This document shows, piece by piece, positions 36,787 through 48,026 of a stretch of 64,000 bases of DNA (position 1 is the first letter of the stretch; each line of letters begins with the position of its first letter). Source of the DNA: Drosophila pseudoobscura (taxonomy: Eukaryota > Arthropoda > Insecta > Diptera > Drosophilidae). Location: NCBI RefSeq assembly GCF_009870125.1, contig NC_046679.1, positions 27,404,001-27,468,000 of the forward strand. The letters are read 5' to 3'. The notes below the pieces were generated by a model. That model was not told the origin of the DNA. It worked only from the letters and a program-made list of their open reading frames with translations, and made no database searches. The position numbers and the translations under genes are program-made.

Positions 36787-39198
36787 GTACTTTCCCCTGT
36801 CGATCCCACACTTCCGCTTTGGTTATATAAATTCGTACAAATCGTTCGATGGCCGTTTGCTCTGTTCTGTTGGTCGAAGTATCAATTGTTTGGCATTGGT
36901 CTTTATTTATGCATTGTTGTTGCCTTCGTTGTAGTCGATGTCCTGTAGTCCATGTCCTCTGTAGTCCTCTCCTATCCTGGTGTGGCCTATCCGATGTCTG
37001 CATGGTGGTCTGTGTATTTTATTGCTTATGGTTATAGTGGGGATAGAGGCATGCCCGCACTCTGAATGAATTTATATTGTTTTTGAAGTGTTTAAATGTT
37101 TGTCCATGTTTGTCACAGCGCCTGGCTTGCCGTATGCGGGCCGGGCCGGGCCGTATGCGTAATGCGAATTTATGCAGGCTTAATGTTAATACTGGACTGG
37201 GCTGGGGTGGAAATATGCAGATGAAAGAGAGAAATACTCCAATGGCAATTTCCTCACTTCAATGGCAAGAGATTGAAGTTTATGCAAATAACACTTGGAG
37301 GGGGAAGATTTTGATATAAGTGATAATTAAATAAGACAAAGTCAACTTTAATTCGAGGCTAATAGACAGCAGGAAAATGTTGAATTCCAGGGAAATTTTC
37401 TTCTTAAACCCCAAACCAAAATCTCACCAAATAGCCACAACAACTTCGGGCAAATCAATATTAATTTCTGGAATTCACTCATCCATAAATTTATTAATAA
37501 GAAAGAAAACAAAAAAGAAAAGCGAAACAACAATCTGTAATATTTTCACAATTTCTGCTGCTGTGGTTTTCTCTCGACGCTTTAATACTTTTCCGCTTTC
37601 CACTCTTTTGACCGATTGTCGAATCGAGGAAAAACTTTTGCAACTTTTGCCGCTTGCTGCATTTGTGCGGCATCCCTCCTTCCCTGAGACCGAATTGTCT
37701 CGTTCTGTACAGCTAATGCCTGTAGTCGTGCTTTCTGTCCCCAGTCCTCAGTCCCATCCCCCAGTCGTAGGACTGCTCGCCTTGTGTTATGTGCTTATTA
37801 TAAAATAATTAAGTCCTTTAGGAAATTATAGTTCTTGTTGCTCTGCTTTGGTCTGCAATCTTTGCCCCGTTGTTATCCTCTCTCCCTCTTGGACCTCTGT
37901 GATTTCTGCGCTTTTTCCCCTACATTGTTCACTCGCTTTTGTGTTCTTAATAGTTGTGGCTTTTCGTTCTCCTTTTTTGCGCTTGATTACTCATATATAA
38001 GTGTCTCCAAGGAATGAAATAACATAGTAATGATTGCCTCAAGCTTAAAAAACTCTACATAAATTGAAGGAAAGTCTCCGAATAGTTATTTTTTACGTGG
38101 GTATCTACTCTGTGTGTGCTCCATTATGCTCTACCCACAGACCGACACGACACGACACACACAAATTCATTTTGTCTTCATTCTACTTGTGGGCTGCCAC
38201 TGGCATATGAGTAATTTATTGTGTATCTAATTAATTATTGCTGTCTGTGTAATTTTTGTGCTACAGAATGAATGTGCCTCTGTCTGTCGGACTGTCTGTT
38301 TGAATGCCCCATCTGTGTGTGTGTGCGTGCTAGTATCTGTGTAGGCAGCATCGTTAGCATTGACTTAATTGTCAAGCCACAGAATGACTCTATTAGGAGT
38401 TCAAAACCTATTCGTATCTTGAACCCCCGGGCAGGCCCTGGCACTGGACATGATCTATGTGTATGACATGTGCCCTACAGCTCCAACTTCAGCTCCAGCT
38501 GCACTTAAATTGATGTATCCCCTAGCCAAAACAGCCAAAAGTCTCTTTAAAAATGCCCTGCACCGTTGTGCTACGGTTGTGCCAGAGTGAAGACCCATCC
38601 ATTTTTGCATGCCACGGAGTATGACAAGTGTTGGCCAGCTATAAACAGGAAGCAGGACACCCAGGACACGCAGGACCCTTGATAGAGGCATGGACACTGA
38701 CACCGACACCCTGCCAACGAGCCATGAATGGCCCTTTAGTCAATGTCCATGTGGGTGTAAAAACCGTTTGAGTGTGGGGTTTTCCATGAGTGTGTTTGAC
38801 TGTAGAGTTTCCTTTAATAGTGCTGGTTACTTTTAGGGATCTCTGCTGCTGTTCCACGAGCATTACCCATCGCACTTTAAGATATCACTGCACTGACAGC
38901 GATTATCGCATATCAATTACCCAATATTCCATGTATTCTAAGCGCAAACACGTGCCGATATTGGGATATAATCAATTTGCGATGACCAAAACCAACCGAC
39001 AGGATTTCGCATTCCCAGCATCATACTGATTAGGTTTGAAGGCAGTTTGCACTGATTTGCTTGTGCATTTACCTGCAAGAAGGTACTACATTCCATTCAA
39101 GCGGAATGTTGACCCAGTAAACAAGCAGTACAGCAGCGACAGCCGGCCGATAATCAGGGTGCAACGCGTTTTGGTCCATTCCACAGAACGTGACAAGG

Positions 39199-39393
39199 AT
39201 GGCAAGGGCCCTACTGCTACTGCTGCTGCTTCTGCTGCTGACCTGTTCGCGAAATGGAAAGCAAACAACCTGTCGCCCGACAAAAGAAGCTAGCTGCAAA
39301 CTCCCAACAGCAAATTCGCCCAAGCCCAAGCCCTGGCCCAGTCCCTGGTCCAAGACCAAGTTAATGAATCGTAACCCACTTGCAACCATATGA
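39199..39393 (+). CDS. Candidate small secreted peptide (64 residues)
   Basis: A complete ATG-to-TGA frame begins MARA, followed by ten leucines and a threonine, then a cysteine, which is a plausible signal peptide. The mature part is basic and contains two cysteines about ten residues apart, then a Lys/Pro/Trp-rich stretch (SPKPKPWPSPWSKTK). This resembles small secreted peptides. However, the leucine run is a CTG/CTA repeat and such frames arise readily by chance in this DNA. Frames on the opposite strand are of similar length. No family is recognised. Confidence 0.2.
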   Translation: MARALLLLLLLLLLTCSRNGKQTTCRPTKEASCKLPTANSPKPKPWPSPWSKTKLMNRNPLATI

Positions 39394-42170
39394 AAATTAA
39401 TTACCAAACTAGTTCAGAAAACTTTCGCCACAGCAAAAGTTAAACGCACCGAAAAAAGTTAACGGGAAGCCAGAGAGCAGAGCCAACCAATCAATTTTCG
39501 TCTGCGACAAATGGAATGCTGCAAATGGCCCAAAAAATCGTTAATCAAATTAAAATTTATTTCGTATTTTGGCCCGAAACTGCAGCGCAGACATGGTCCA
39601 GCAAATTTATCATGGTAGCCAGTGTAAAATCCTGCAGATACCAGCATCCACTGGATGTATCTGTATCTAAATGTGTCCATGTGTACGAGTATCTGCGTAC
39701 GTGTCCGCATAATTTTGATGGTTCGTTTCGAAGAGATTTTTTGGTCATTTTTCGTTTGTTTTGTCGACCAGGCGGCGCATAAATTTGCATCTCAATTGGT
39801 TGCTGTCCATTGCCTCTGCCGATCCCCTCCTCCTTCTCCTCATCCTGTTGGGACGCTCCTTTTTGACCAGTGTTGCCAACGTTCTTGTTGTGGCTGACGA
39901 TTTGCCATTTTAATTAGGCAATGTCCTGTCAAAAGCAGCCCCTGGCTGTGGCTCTGGTTATGGGCAGAGAGAGATAGACTCTGATTTGACGGCTGTTTCC
40001 GGTCAACTGTTTGTCCAGTCAAATAAAGTGCGGACAAAATCGCTTTGCTCCTGGCTGCCCCCGTAATGGGGCTTGCCGCAATTGGCGGCCAAACAGTACA
40101 TAGTTTCTCCTGTAATCCATCATTATAATAGAGTTTTGTATTAATATTAAGTTACATACCTGATTTCTATTAGCTTTAATTTATCCTGATAGCAATGAAA
40201 AGTCTGGTAATTAGGAGAGTGGTATTTCCAAGCGCATTCGTATTTTTTTCTTATTTAAAAAACAAAAAACTTTTGCATTCGTTTGACGTCCACACAAGCA
40301 TACAAAAACTGCAACTAAATAATTGTCAAAGACTGTGCGAACGTCAATATAGTACAACCCAAGCGCATACATGCGCATACAAACACACACATGTGTCCAC
40401 AGACGGGGGACCCGGGGACCGCGCAGCCGTTGCCGTTGCCGATTCCGTTTCCGCCTTTTGCATGGCGAGTGCGTGTCTGCGGCTTTTGGCCATGAGTTTT
40501 GCATGTCTGTGTGAGGGATTGTGGGTGACTGTTGACAATTTTGTGGTCAACTGAAGTCAACAGGAATACAGTGTGACCAAATTGCTGATATGTCAACCCA
40601 AAAGATGTGGGAGAAGGAAAAAGGTACCAATTATAGACATTTCGAGCTCTCCAATAAACCGATTCATTTAACTTTTCGTCCACAAATTTCATTCTCAAAG
40701 TTTCCCAACTACGTGTTTCGACAAGAGCACATTTATTCCAAAAATAATAATTGAATATAAAATAAATTTTAGCAAAATTATTTTGTATAACTTATCAAAC
40801 TTAATTATAAGGTCCATTTTGTGGCTTTTAACTTTTTAAATGCTACGTTTTACCAGGGAAATGTCTCCACTAGCAACTGCAATTTCTCTGCCCAACCTGC
40901 AACTTTATGAGGCTGGCCATTTATTTTCCTGCCTCACGGTTTAGCCTAAGCCTTGGCTTCATTAAGTTTTCCCATTGCGGTTTTTAATTAATTAATGTCT
41001 TCATATGTAGCACATACTATATGTGGTAGGGGCCTGTGGCACAGTTTACGGCTAAGAAGGCAGCAACCAGACAAAGTATTAAAACTAAACCCGGCATGTA
41101 GGCACGTAATTAAAAAGTGTGTGTGTATGTGTGTGTGGGTGTGTTGCCATCGTCCTAAACGAAAACTTATGCTCAGCCAAAGGAGAGCCAAAGAAGCTGA
41201 AAACTGAGTCAACAACTTTCTATTTTGTCAATGAGCTGCAGCTGCAGCTAAAGCTAAAAAAAGGCAGAGTTAGGGTCGGAGTTAGAGTGCGGGTTAGTGG
41301 CATGAACCTCCTGTAAATGACACACTCTGCATATGAAACGAAAAATAATTTTTCAATTCACAAATGAAACTTTTGACACACACACACACACACGCTTTAT
41401 ACAAAAAAGGAGAGCAAACTTTAAACTTTGCACCAACAGCAGCAGCAGAAGCAGCAGCAGTTCCCCAATGTAAAGTGGTAAACCAGGAGAGAGGGGGGCC
41501 GAGCAGGAGGGTGGTGAGGTCCAGCTGCAATTGGAATACTACTGTTCCGTTCCACAGTACGACCGAGTATGTATTTCTTTGGGGTCGGTGGGGTTTTTTG
41601 TGTGGCACTCCTTGCTGTTTTTCTTTTAGCCACGGCACAAACTCCAGAAGGAAATTACAAACCAAAGTAAACGCCAAGAGCAGCCAAGGAAGTTGTTGAC
41701 GCAGGACGAGCGCCGGCGCTGAGTGTCAGTGTCATATCCTGTGCCAAAAGTGCACACAGAACACCAGACCCCAGGCCAGACCCATAACCGAGAGCCAAGC
41801 GCCAAGCCCCAGTCGAGTCGGGTCGAGACTCCGAAACCCAGACAGAGACTGAGGCTGCACATTACAAATGAATAATTTATGCGCGCGCTCTCAACGGCAG
41901 ATGGATGTGGGATATAGATGGGAATGGGTATGGGTGTGGGTATGGGAATGGGAGCCACTGCAGACTCCTGCCACCCATAGACACAGTCACGGAGGACTGC
42001 GGCAACGTCCAATCCTGGTCAATGCCAAATGAGTTGTGGCAACGTCTCGCTGGTGCCATAAAAGAGAACAAGGCAAACGGGAAGGCAAACGGGAAGCTGT
42101 TGCTCTGCATAAACTAAAATCGTTTGCACCGAAAAACCACTCCCCTCTCTACCCTCTCTCTCCCCAACAG

Positions 42171-42365
42171 CATGCCAAGACCAAAGAGGAGCAGAGCAAA
42201 TTACATGGCTCTGGTGTGAAAATTATCTCCTTGGCAAAGCGGCAAAGAAGAAAGCGGAAGAAAGCGCAAACTCAAAAGTTATTAGAGCAAATTTTTGCCT
42301 TTTGCCTAAGTAATGGCCAAGTGCATATCTCTCAGCACATATTGAGTTATGACTTAATTGGATAA
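42171..42365 (+). CDS. Candidate exon, lysine/arginine-rich (partial)
   Basis: A very good acceptor (a long CT tract ending ccccaacag) precedes an open frame reading HAKTKEEQSKLHGSG, then a basic cluster (KRQRRKRKKAQTQK), and stopping at 42363-42365. A possible donor (CTAA|gtaatg) lies at 42310. The basic cluster resembles a nuclear localisation signal. No upstream exon was found, and the frame is also open without splicing back to about 42036. This is weak evidence of a terminal exon. Confidence 0.2.
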   Translation, partial: HAKTKEEQSKLHGSGVKIISLAKRQRRKRKKAQTQKLLEQIFAFCLSNGQVHISQHILSYDLIG

Positions 42366-43878
42366 GAGCCCGCTAGGCGAAACTTTGCACTACCACTCGC
42401 TGGCCCATAAAGTTAGCCAGCCCCAAAGTTCAGGCAACATTTTTCCTGGTTTCTGGTTGGTGCCGTGGAATTGATCTCGTAAGACTGTGATTATGTCCTC
42501 GGTGAACCCTGAGTAATTTCTCCTGATTATCTTGCTTTTCCAAAGACCCAAAATGCAAGCACTCTGGTCTCAAGATTAGAGTGTTTCTTGCTTTCTCGAT
42601 AGTGCAATTCAACGCTGATTGGCATATTCCCATAAGTATAAAACTTTGCTCTCACTTGATAAATACGACTTCAAACCAATTTACGTCACATTTGATAAGG
42701 TTTTCGCTTTGTTGGATTTGCATTTTTAACGGATGTATACATATACCCCCGAGCGTCTGTGAATGGCGGAGCAATACGATAAATACTATATTTTATTATT
42801 TAAGCTTTGTAATTTTTAAGGAAATGGTACTGATTTGGATTAGGATACTAATAGATTCTGTCTATATGGTTTACAATCTCATATGAAAGAAACACAAAAG
42901 AATCTCCAATCAAAGCAACTTTAATGCAAATACGCTACCATTTCCCTATCCATCTCCCTAGAAGCCGCTTTCGTGAACACATAAAATACACACAGCAAAA
43001 AAATATATATGTATATATAGAAGGAATCAAGGATATAGAAACACCGACAGAATGGCAGTGCGATTTGTGCTCATTTGTCAATGCACTGGTGTGCTCCGTT
43101 GCCGCCATTCGCTCCATGTCGCCCCTTCGGCTATGCCCCATGCCGCCTACCGAATGCAGTTTGTAGCTGTCTTTGCATTTGTCGATGTTGCCTGCCATTT
43201 TGTTAGAACACGGAACACAAAACAATACCATTGTCAGTTGTTGCTGCTGCCTCTATCCATTTGGTACATGCTGTTGGGATTTTAATTTATAATTCAACAC
43301 TCGAACATGTCGTCAAAGAGTTTCATCAATATGTACTCTAAAATCAACAGCGATTCACAGCGATGTAAGCCGATTAAGCTATTCGGCTATCCAGCTACTC
43401 TATGGGACTTAATCTGTTGTTTTAGAGAGGGGAAAATAACTATTTGCCCCTGTCTGCAAAAGACTCTATCAGCAAACATTTCTTTGATTAACTTCAATTT
43501 GTGGTGCACATTTTTTTGGCATAGCCAAAGCATTCAGCAGGCCAACAACCATTCTGGCAGCCACTTATTTCAAATTCATGGTTATTCAAAATGCATTTTT
43601 TTATTGACTTGCATGCTTTGCAGCCGAAAGTGCTCAAAAATGTTGTTTATCAGAGCACATGAAAAGAAACAAACTGCCAGAAGAATCATCATCATACAAA
43701 ATCGTACAGTAAAAGAGCTCTCAGGAAAAGAGAACGGACTCTCTGTACAATTAATTGTGCTCTTTTAGCTTGTGCCCTCTGTGCTGTAGATTTCTCAAAC
43801 CATAAGATTTTTCATTCGATCGCATTTCATTACTCTTGTGATCGTTGAGTAGAGAAGGTCGTTGTAACATCTCTGAAA
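42366..43878. other. Non-coding stretch before the modSP-like gene
   Basis: A/T-rich DNA with no supported gene. The 153-codon frame at 43307-43768 has no family resemblance and appears to be chance. No TATA box is seen just upstream of the modSP-like start codon. Confidence 0.5.
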
Positions 43879-45662
43879 ATGTTTAATTGCGAAGTTTTGC
43901 TTTTAATTTGTTGGTTGTTTTTCATGACCTTCACTATTGGTGCGTAGACAAAATGTGAAGACAATAATGGCACATTTGAATGTATATTTAATTCAAAGTG
44001 CATGCTACCTGGAAATGTAATGATGGACAAGAGCTGAGCGCCTTCAGCAAGAGATGCGATGCCCGAATAGACTGTTCTGATGGCACTGATGAAACCTTTC
44101 TCGAATGCCACAAAGAGAACTGCACAGAGCATCAGTGCTCGTATGGCGGCTGCTTCAGCGAGAGCCAGCTGTGCGATGGCACCCCTGACTGCTGGGACAA
44201 GACGGATGAGCATCCACACTTCTGTAACAAAGAGCTAATGACAGAACCAGAACCCATGAAGACTTTTATCCAGGAGAGATGCTTGTAAAGAAATCGATGT
44301 AGTGATGACCGCAAAGCGCCTAATTAATAGTGTTTTCTAGGGAGAATCAGAGTAGATGCTCTAAAACGGAGTGTTTGGATAAGAAGTATTTCTGCGACGG
44401 CATCAGGGATTGCCCGGATGGCAGCGATGAAACCAATGGGAACTGCATTGCTACTACATGCCCCAGTGGCACATTTCGGTGCGCCTACGGCGGCTGTCTG
44501 GAAAATGCGAAGGCCTGTGATCATGAAATAGATTGCTGGGACGGAACCGATGAAGTGCCATTCATATGCTTTGAAATGCGGGGAAAACCGCAGGGCAATT
44601 TGTGGCCCAGTCACATCCCGAGAAGGAATACCACAAGCCGGACCACATCGCCAGTGTTAGTTTATCCAAAAGTGAAAACTGCCTCGAGTGCCCCTGAGCC
44701 TTCGTCCGTCAATGGTAGTTGCATCGTTCCTAGCAGCCTCAAGAATCTGCATCTGAAAACACTCTTCAATGTGCTGCCCTATACGTTTGGCTCATCGATA
44801 TCCGATGCGGTTGTGGTGCGATTGAGCTGCTATGGGAATAGCCAGCTAAATGGCAACGATATAAACCACTGTCTCCATGGCATTTGGCAGGGACCCTGGC
44901 CCGAGTGCATTCCCACCTGCTCGCTCAGACCATTCAACAAAGATCTCTCCATTCGGGCTTTCTGCATGTACAAGGATGAGATCAGGAACTGCAAGACCCA
45001 GAACACCATTGGGACCTCAGTCACTGTAACTTGTGCTCCCGGCTACAAGCCCACTGATATAATCACTTTAGAGATCCGCTTATGCGAGAAGCAGGCTAGT
45101 TCTGGAATCGCAGACTGGAAGTTCATAAAACCAACTCGATTACACTGCATTCCAGACTGCGGCAAAATTCATCCAACCGTTAAAAATGATCCCTGGCTTG
45201 TTAGCATATTTCAAAGTGATGTCACATTGTCGAACTATACTTTCAAATGCCGTGGCATAATCGTCAGTCCATGGCATGTTATCGCTGTAAGACTCTGCAT
45301 CAATGAGGAGAATCCGATGCGGTATGCCATTGCCGAAGGAATTCAATTGGCCAGCTTTATGAAAAATGGGGAGCATTCCTATATGCTCCACAACGTGGCC
45401 AGTATATTTAATAGGTATGCTTTCTAAACATATAGTCCGATCATTAACCTTAATCCAATATCTTTGCAGCCAAAAAATATCGCTTCTAAAATTGGTTAAT
45501 CCCCTGATACTTTCGACGTCGGTGCGACCAATTTGCATGCCGTCAAGGGAATACCATACGAATTCTTCGGAACTCACTATTACTTCGGATACTCAGAATA
45601 AATATAGTTTAGTCAGTATCGAAGAATCAATATTGAAACAGATAAACATGGATTCTCACTGA
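43879..45662 (+). CDS. modSP-like modular serine protease homologue, non-catalytic (or decaying gene)
   Basis: Four exons (43879-43939, 43999-44284, 44341-45414, 45470-45662) join in frame to encode 537 residues. Introns are 59, 56 and 55 bases. ModSP is a secreted initiator protease that starts haemolymph cascades leading to Toll activation. Order here: signal peptide (1-23), four LDLa repeats (about 27-57, 62-96, 115-151, 156-192; CDG.xDCxDGSDE-type calcium motifs), a Ser/Thr linker, a Sushi domain (about 225-290), a Wonton-like domain (about 290-390), then the protease region from CGKIHPTVKNDPWLVSIF. The usual AAHC is VRLC, so the histidine is lost. The usual D-I-A-L-L is QKISLLKL, so the aspartate is lost. 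The protein ends shortly after VRPICMPS, so the serine half is missing. It can only be a non-catalytic homologue or a pseudogene. Unspliced exon 1 meets TAG at once. Confidence 0.75.
43940..43998 (+). pseudogene. Remnant of an extra LDLa repeat inside intron 1
   Basis: Intron 1 of the modSP-like gene (donor gtgcgt, acceptor ttcaaag) contains, in the exon 1 frame after a TAG codon, KCEDNNGTFECIFNSKC. That is the first half of a canonical LDLa repeat. The following exon then supplies TWKCNDGQELSAFSKRCD, a blend of repeat parts. The simplest reading is that former coding DNA acquired a stop and a frameshift. It is then either skipped by a new intron or marks the gene as dead. Confidence 0.5.
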
Positions 45663-45666
45663 CATA

Positions 45667-45672
45667 AATAAA
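45667..45672 (+). terminator. Poly(A) signal of the modSP-like gene
   Basis: AATAAA, followed by an A-run, begins 5 bases after the stop codon. This gives a very short 3' untranslated region, as is common where the next gene starts close by (222 bases). Confidence 0.5.
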
Positions 45673-45884
45673 AAAAAATATAACGAAAAGATAATTTCTG
45701 AAATCTCTAATTTCGAGGCTATTTCCATTTCCCCGTTTAAAAACCATAATCATAGATCACCGATTTTTCTATCAAAAAGTTAGACACAAACAAATCCATG
45801 TAATTGTTCTACATTGTTCTTTTTTACGTTTACTTTGCTATTAGTTTTTTATTAGTTGTATTTCACTTAATTAAATAATTAATA

Positions 45885-48026
45885 ATGGCATCCATAACAT
45901 CTGAATTGCGAGCACCGACAGCCGGTATTGTACCGCACCTGAGGCCATGGGAAGTGATTGCTTGGTCCCAAGAGCAGCTCGGAGGCATCTACTCAGACTG
46001 GGGACTGTACTTTACTCGCCATCAGCGCTTCGCCCAAGGCATTCATTATTTGAATAAAGCCTTGGACATCAATGCCAACGACACGAATACTCTAATGAGA
46101 CGCAGTAAAGTCAAACGGTTGAGGGGCTTGGCCCCCGAAGCCCTCAAGGACTGTACCCAGGCAGAAGGTATGAACGATCTTTGATGTAATATAGAATCAC
46201 GTTTACTAAGTTTTTTTGAGTGACTTCAGCCATCCTGGGATGGTCGATGGGTGACATTGCCAATCCACATGTTAGAATTGAGATCTCTGATGCACTCTAC
46301 GAGTCGAATCGCTTCGAGGATGCCAAGATGAATCTTCACAATTCTTTGGGCCTGTTCAGTGGCGCCCAGGCCAAGCCCAGTATCAACCGACTGGAAGTGG
46401 TATGCTCAGAACAATCAATCCCCGATCCCCAAATCCTCAGTGCAATCTCTCACTTCTTATTCAGGTCGATGAGAACTTTAAGGAGATGTTGAGTGACGAG
46501 ACCTCACCGGCAGTGCAGCGCCTGATCCGTCGCATGATTACCGATCAGGCCAGGCAGCCAAAGCCAGTCGCGGATGATTGCGATGTTGTTAGCATTTTGG
46601 AAGTTCCGGTGAGCCAATTAATATTAATCTATGTAATCTCTGAGATCTCTAATGTTTTCTGTGTCTCAAATGTAGGAAGTATTTGTCTCTCCACTGGAAC
46701 AAGCCAGACGTAAGCGATGTTTCAATATCTACAATCAGACGTATCTGGATAAATGCTGGCTGGATATGGCCTACCTCAAGGATCTGCGTGGCAACCCCAA
46801 TGTGCTGCCGAAACACTCAAAAAAATCTTCGCCCTATTTGAAGAATCTGATGGATACAAATTACACATCAGCGCGCACTTTAACGGTTTGACCACTTTCA
46901 TTTTCATCCATTTTGAGTGCTCCTAAGAATCGGATTGTTTTTGTATATAGAAAATGCTGCAAGCACGTTGCCCCATGTACGCCAAGTATTACCAACGATA
47001 TCCCAACGAGGAACTGCATCATAAACAACAGGAGGAAAATCTATACAGAATTCAGTATCAGACGAGGAGAAATATGTTCAAGATTTTGCGAAGCATTCGG
47101 CATTTGATACAAGTCGGTTCATTAGATGTGAGTATTTCTTTTGGTTTTGGGTCTTTTTTCGAATGCTACCTCCCCCAGAAACTGTCAACATTTGTTGAGG
47201 AGGTTATGGGCGATTATGTTACCGTTAAGACGCATCGCACAATGCCATGGAAATTTGAATTCATTAATGAGGTCTACAACTACTTGGGTTTGGCCCGCAT
47301 TAATGAATACAAAATTCCCAGCGATATGACCGTCTTAAAGGGCAAACAACGTCTATTGACACTCTTTGGACTGCCCCATGAAATGAATATAAATGCGCTT
47401 AAAGAGAATCCGAAGCAGAAAAAAACGATGAACGTACCAAGAACCGATTTGAGGGATCCCAAGACTGAGTTATTCAAGTGGGTATTACATTGCTCTGCTT
47501 TTGCACTCTGATTGAATTGTTATTTAATTGCTTTTCCAGGAAGCTATCTGCTCGCTATGAGAGCCGCATGAGATTCGCCAAGTATCCCATAGAGCGTGCC
47601 TATCTGCTGCATGAGCTGGCCCTAGCCCATATGAACAATAATTCATTTAATATGGCTGTTTCACTGGCTCGCAAGGCAATGGAGGGTGAGTCAGGAGTGT
47701 GATTACGATTAGAGCTAGATACATATAAATTCCAATTCCAAATCTCACGTTCGACAGAGGCCACCAGATGCAACAGCATTGTGTGGTGCTTCCTGAGTCT
47801 GATAGTCATCTGCAAGGCGCACGCAATTATGGAGAAAGTCGAGAACCAGAAGGATGTACTCGCCGAAGCCTTTGAGTTGGCCAAACGCCTCAAGAACCTG
47901 GATCTGTGCCTGTTCATCGATATATGCATGAAGGTCAATGCAGAGGAATTACTGATAAAGAGGATGACAATAAGAAGAACGGGCATGAAGTCGGGTCGGG
48001 ATTCTTCTGATGATGGTATCGACTAA
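45885..48026 (+). CDS. TPR protein resembling TTC25/ODAD4 (outer dynein arm docking subunit)
   Basis: Eight exons (45885-46167, 46230-46399, 46465-46608, 46676-46885, 46951-47127, 47179-47477, 47540-47685, 47758-48026) join in frame to encode 565 residues. Introns are 51-72 bases with standard sites, including gtgagc, gtgagt and gtgggt donors. TTC25/ODAD4 helps dock outer dynein arms to axonemal doublets. N-terminal TPRs span about residues 37-125 (SDWGLYFTRHQRFAQGIHYL, ALYESNRFEDAKMNLHNSLG). A charged middle includes PLEQARRKRCFNIYNQTYLD, and one more TPR-like unit lies near 444-478 (RAYLLHELALAHMNNNSFNM). Layout and the spacing of middle and C-terminal parts fit TTC25 more than other TPR families, from memory without alignment. 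In flies such proteins act in sperm tails and chordotonal cilia, so testis expression is expected. The protein has no membrane segment. Another axonemal TPR protein is the alternative. Confidence 0.7.

Larger units (their letters stand above)
35409..42170. other. Non-coding stretch between receptor and protease-like genes
   Basis: Apart from one small candidate ORF at 39199 no gene is supported. The region has G-run clusters (36627-36715), a TGTC array (36762-36786), CT-rich tracts and CA runs near 40381-40393 and 41379-41394. Long frames on either strand overlap and lack domains. Confidence 0.55.

Noticed and set aside
36617..37003. 128-codon minus-strand frame and its plus-strand partner
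   Set aside because: Both read through the TGTC array and GGGACT tract.
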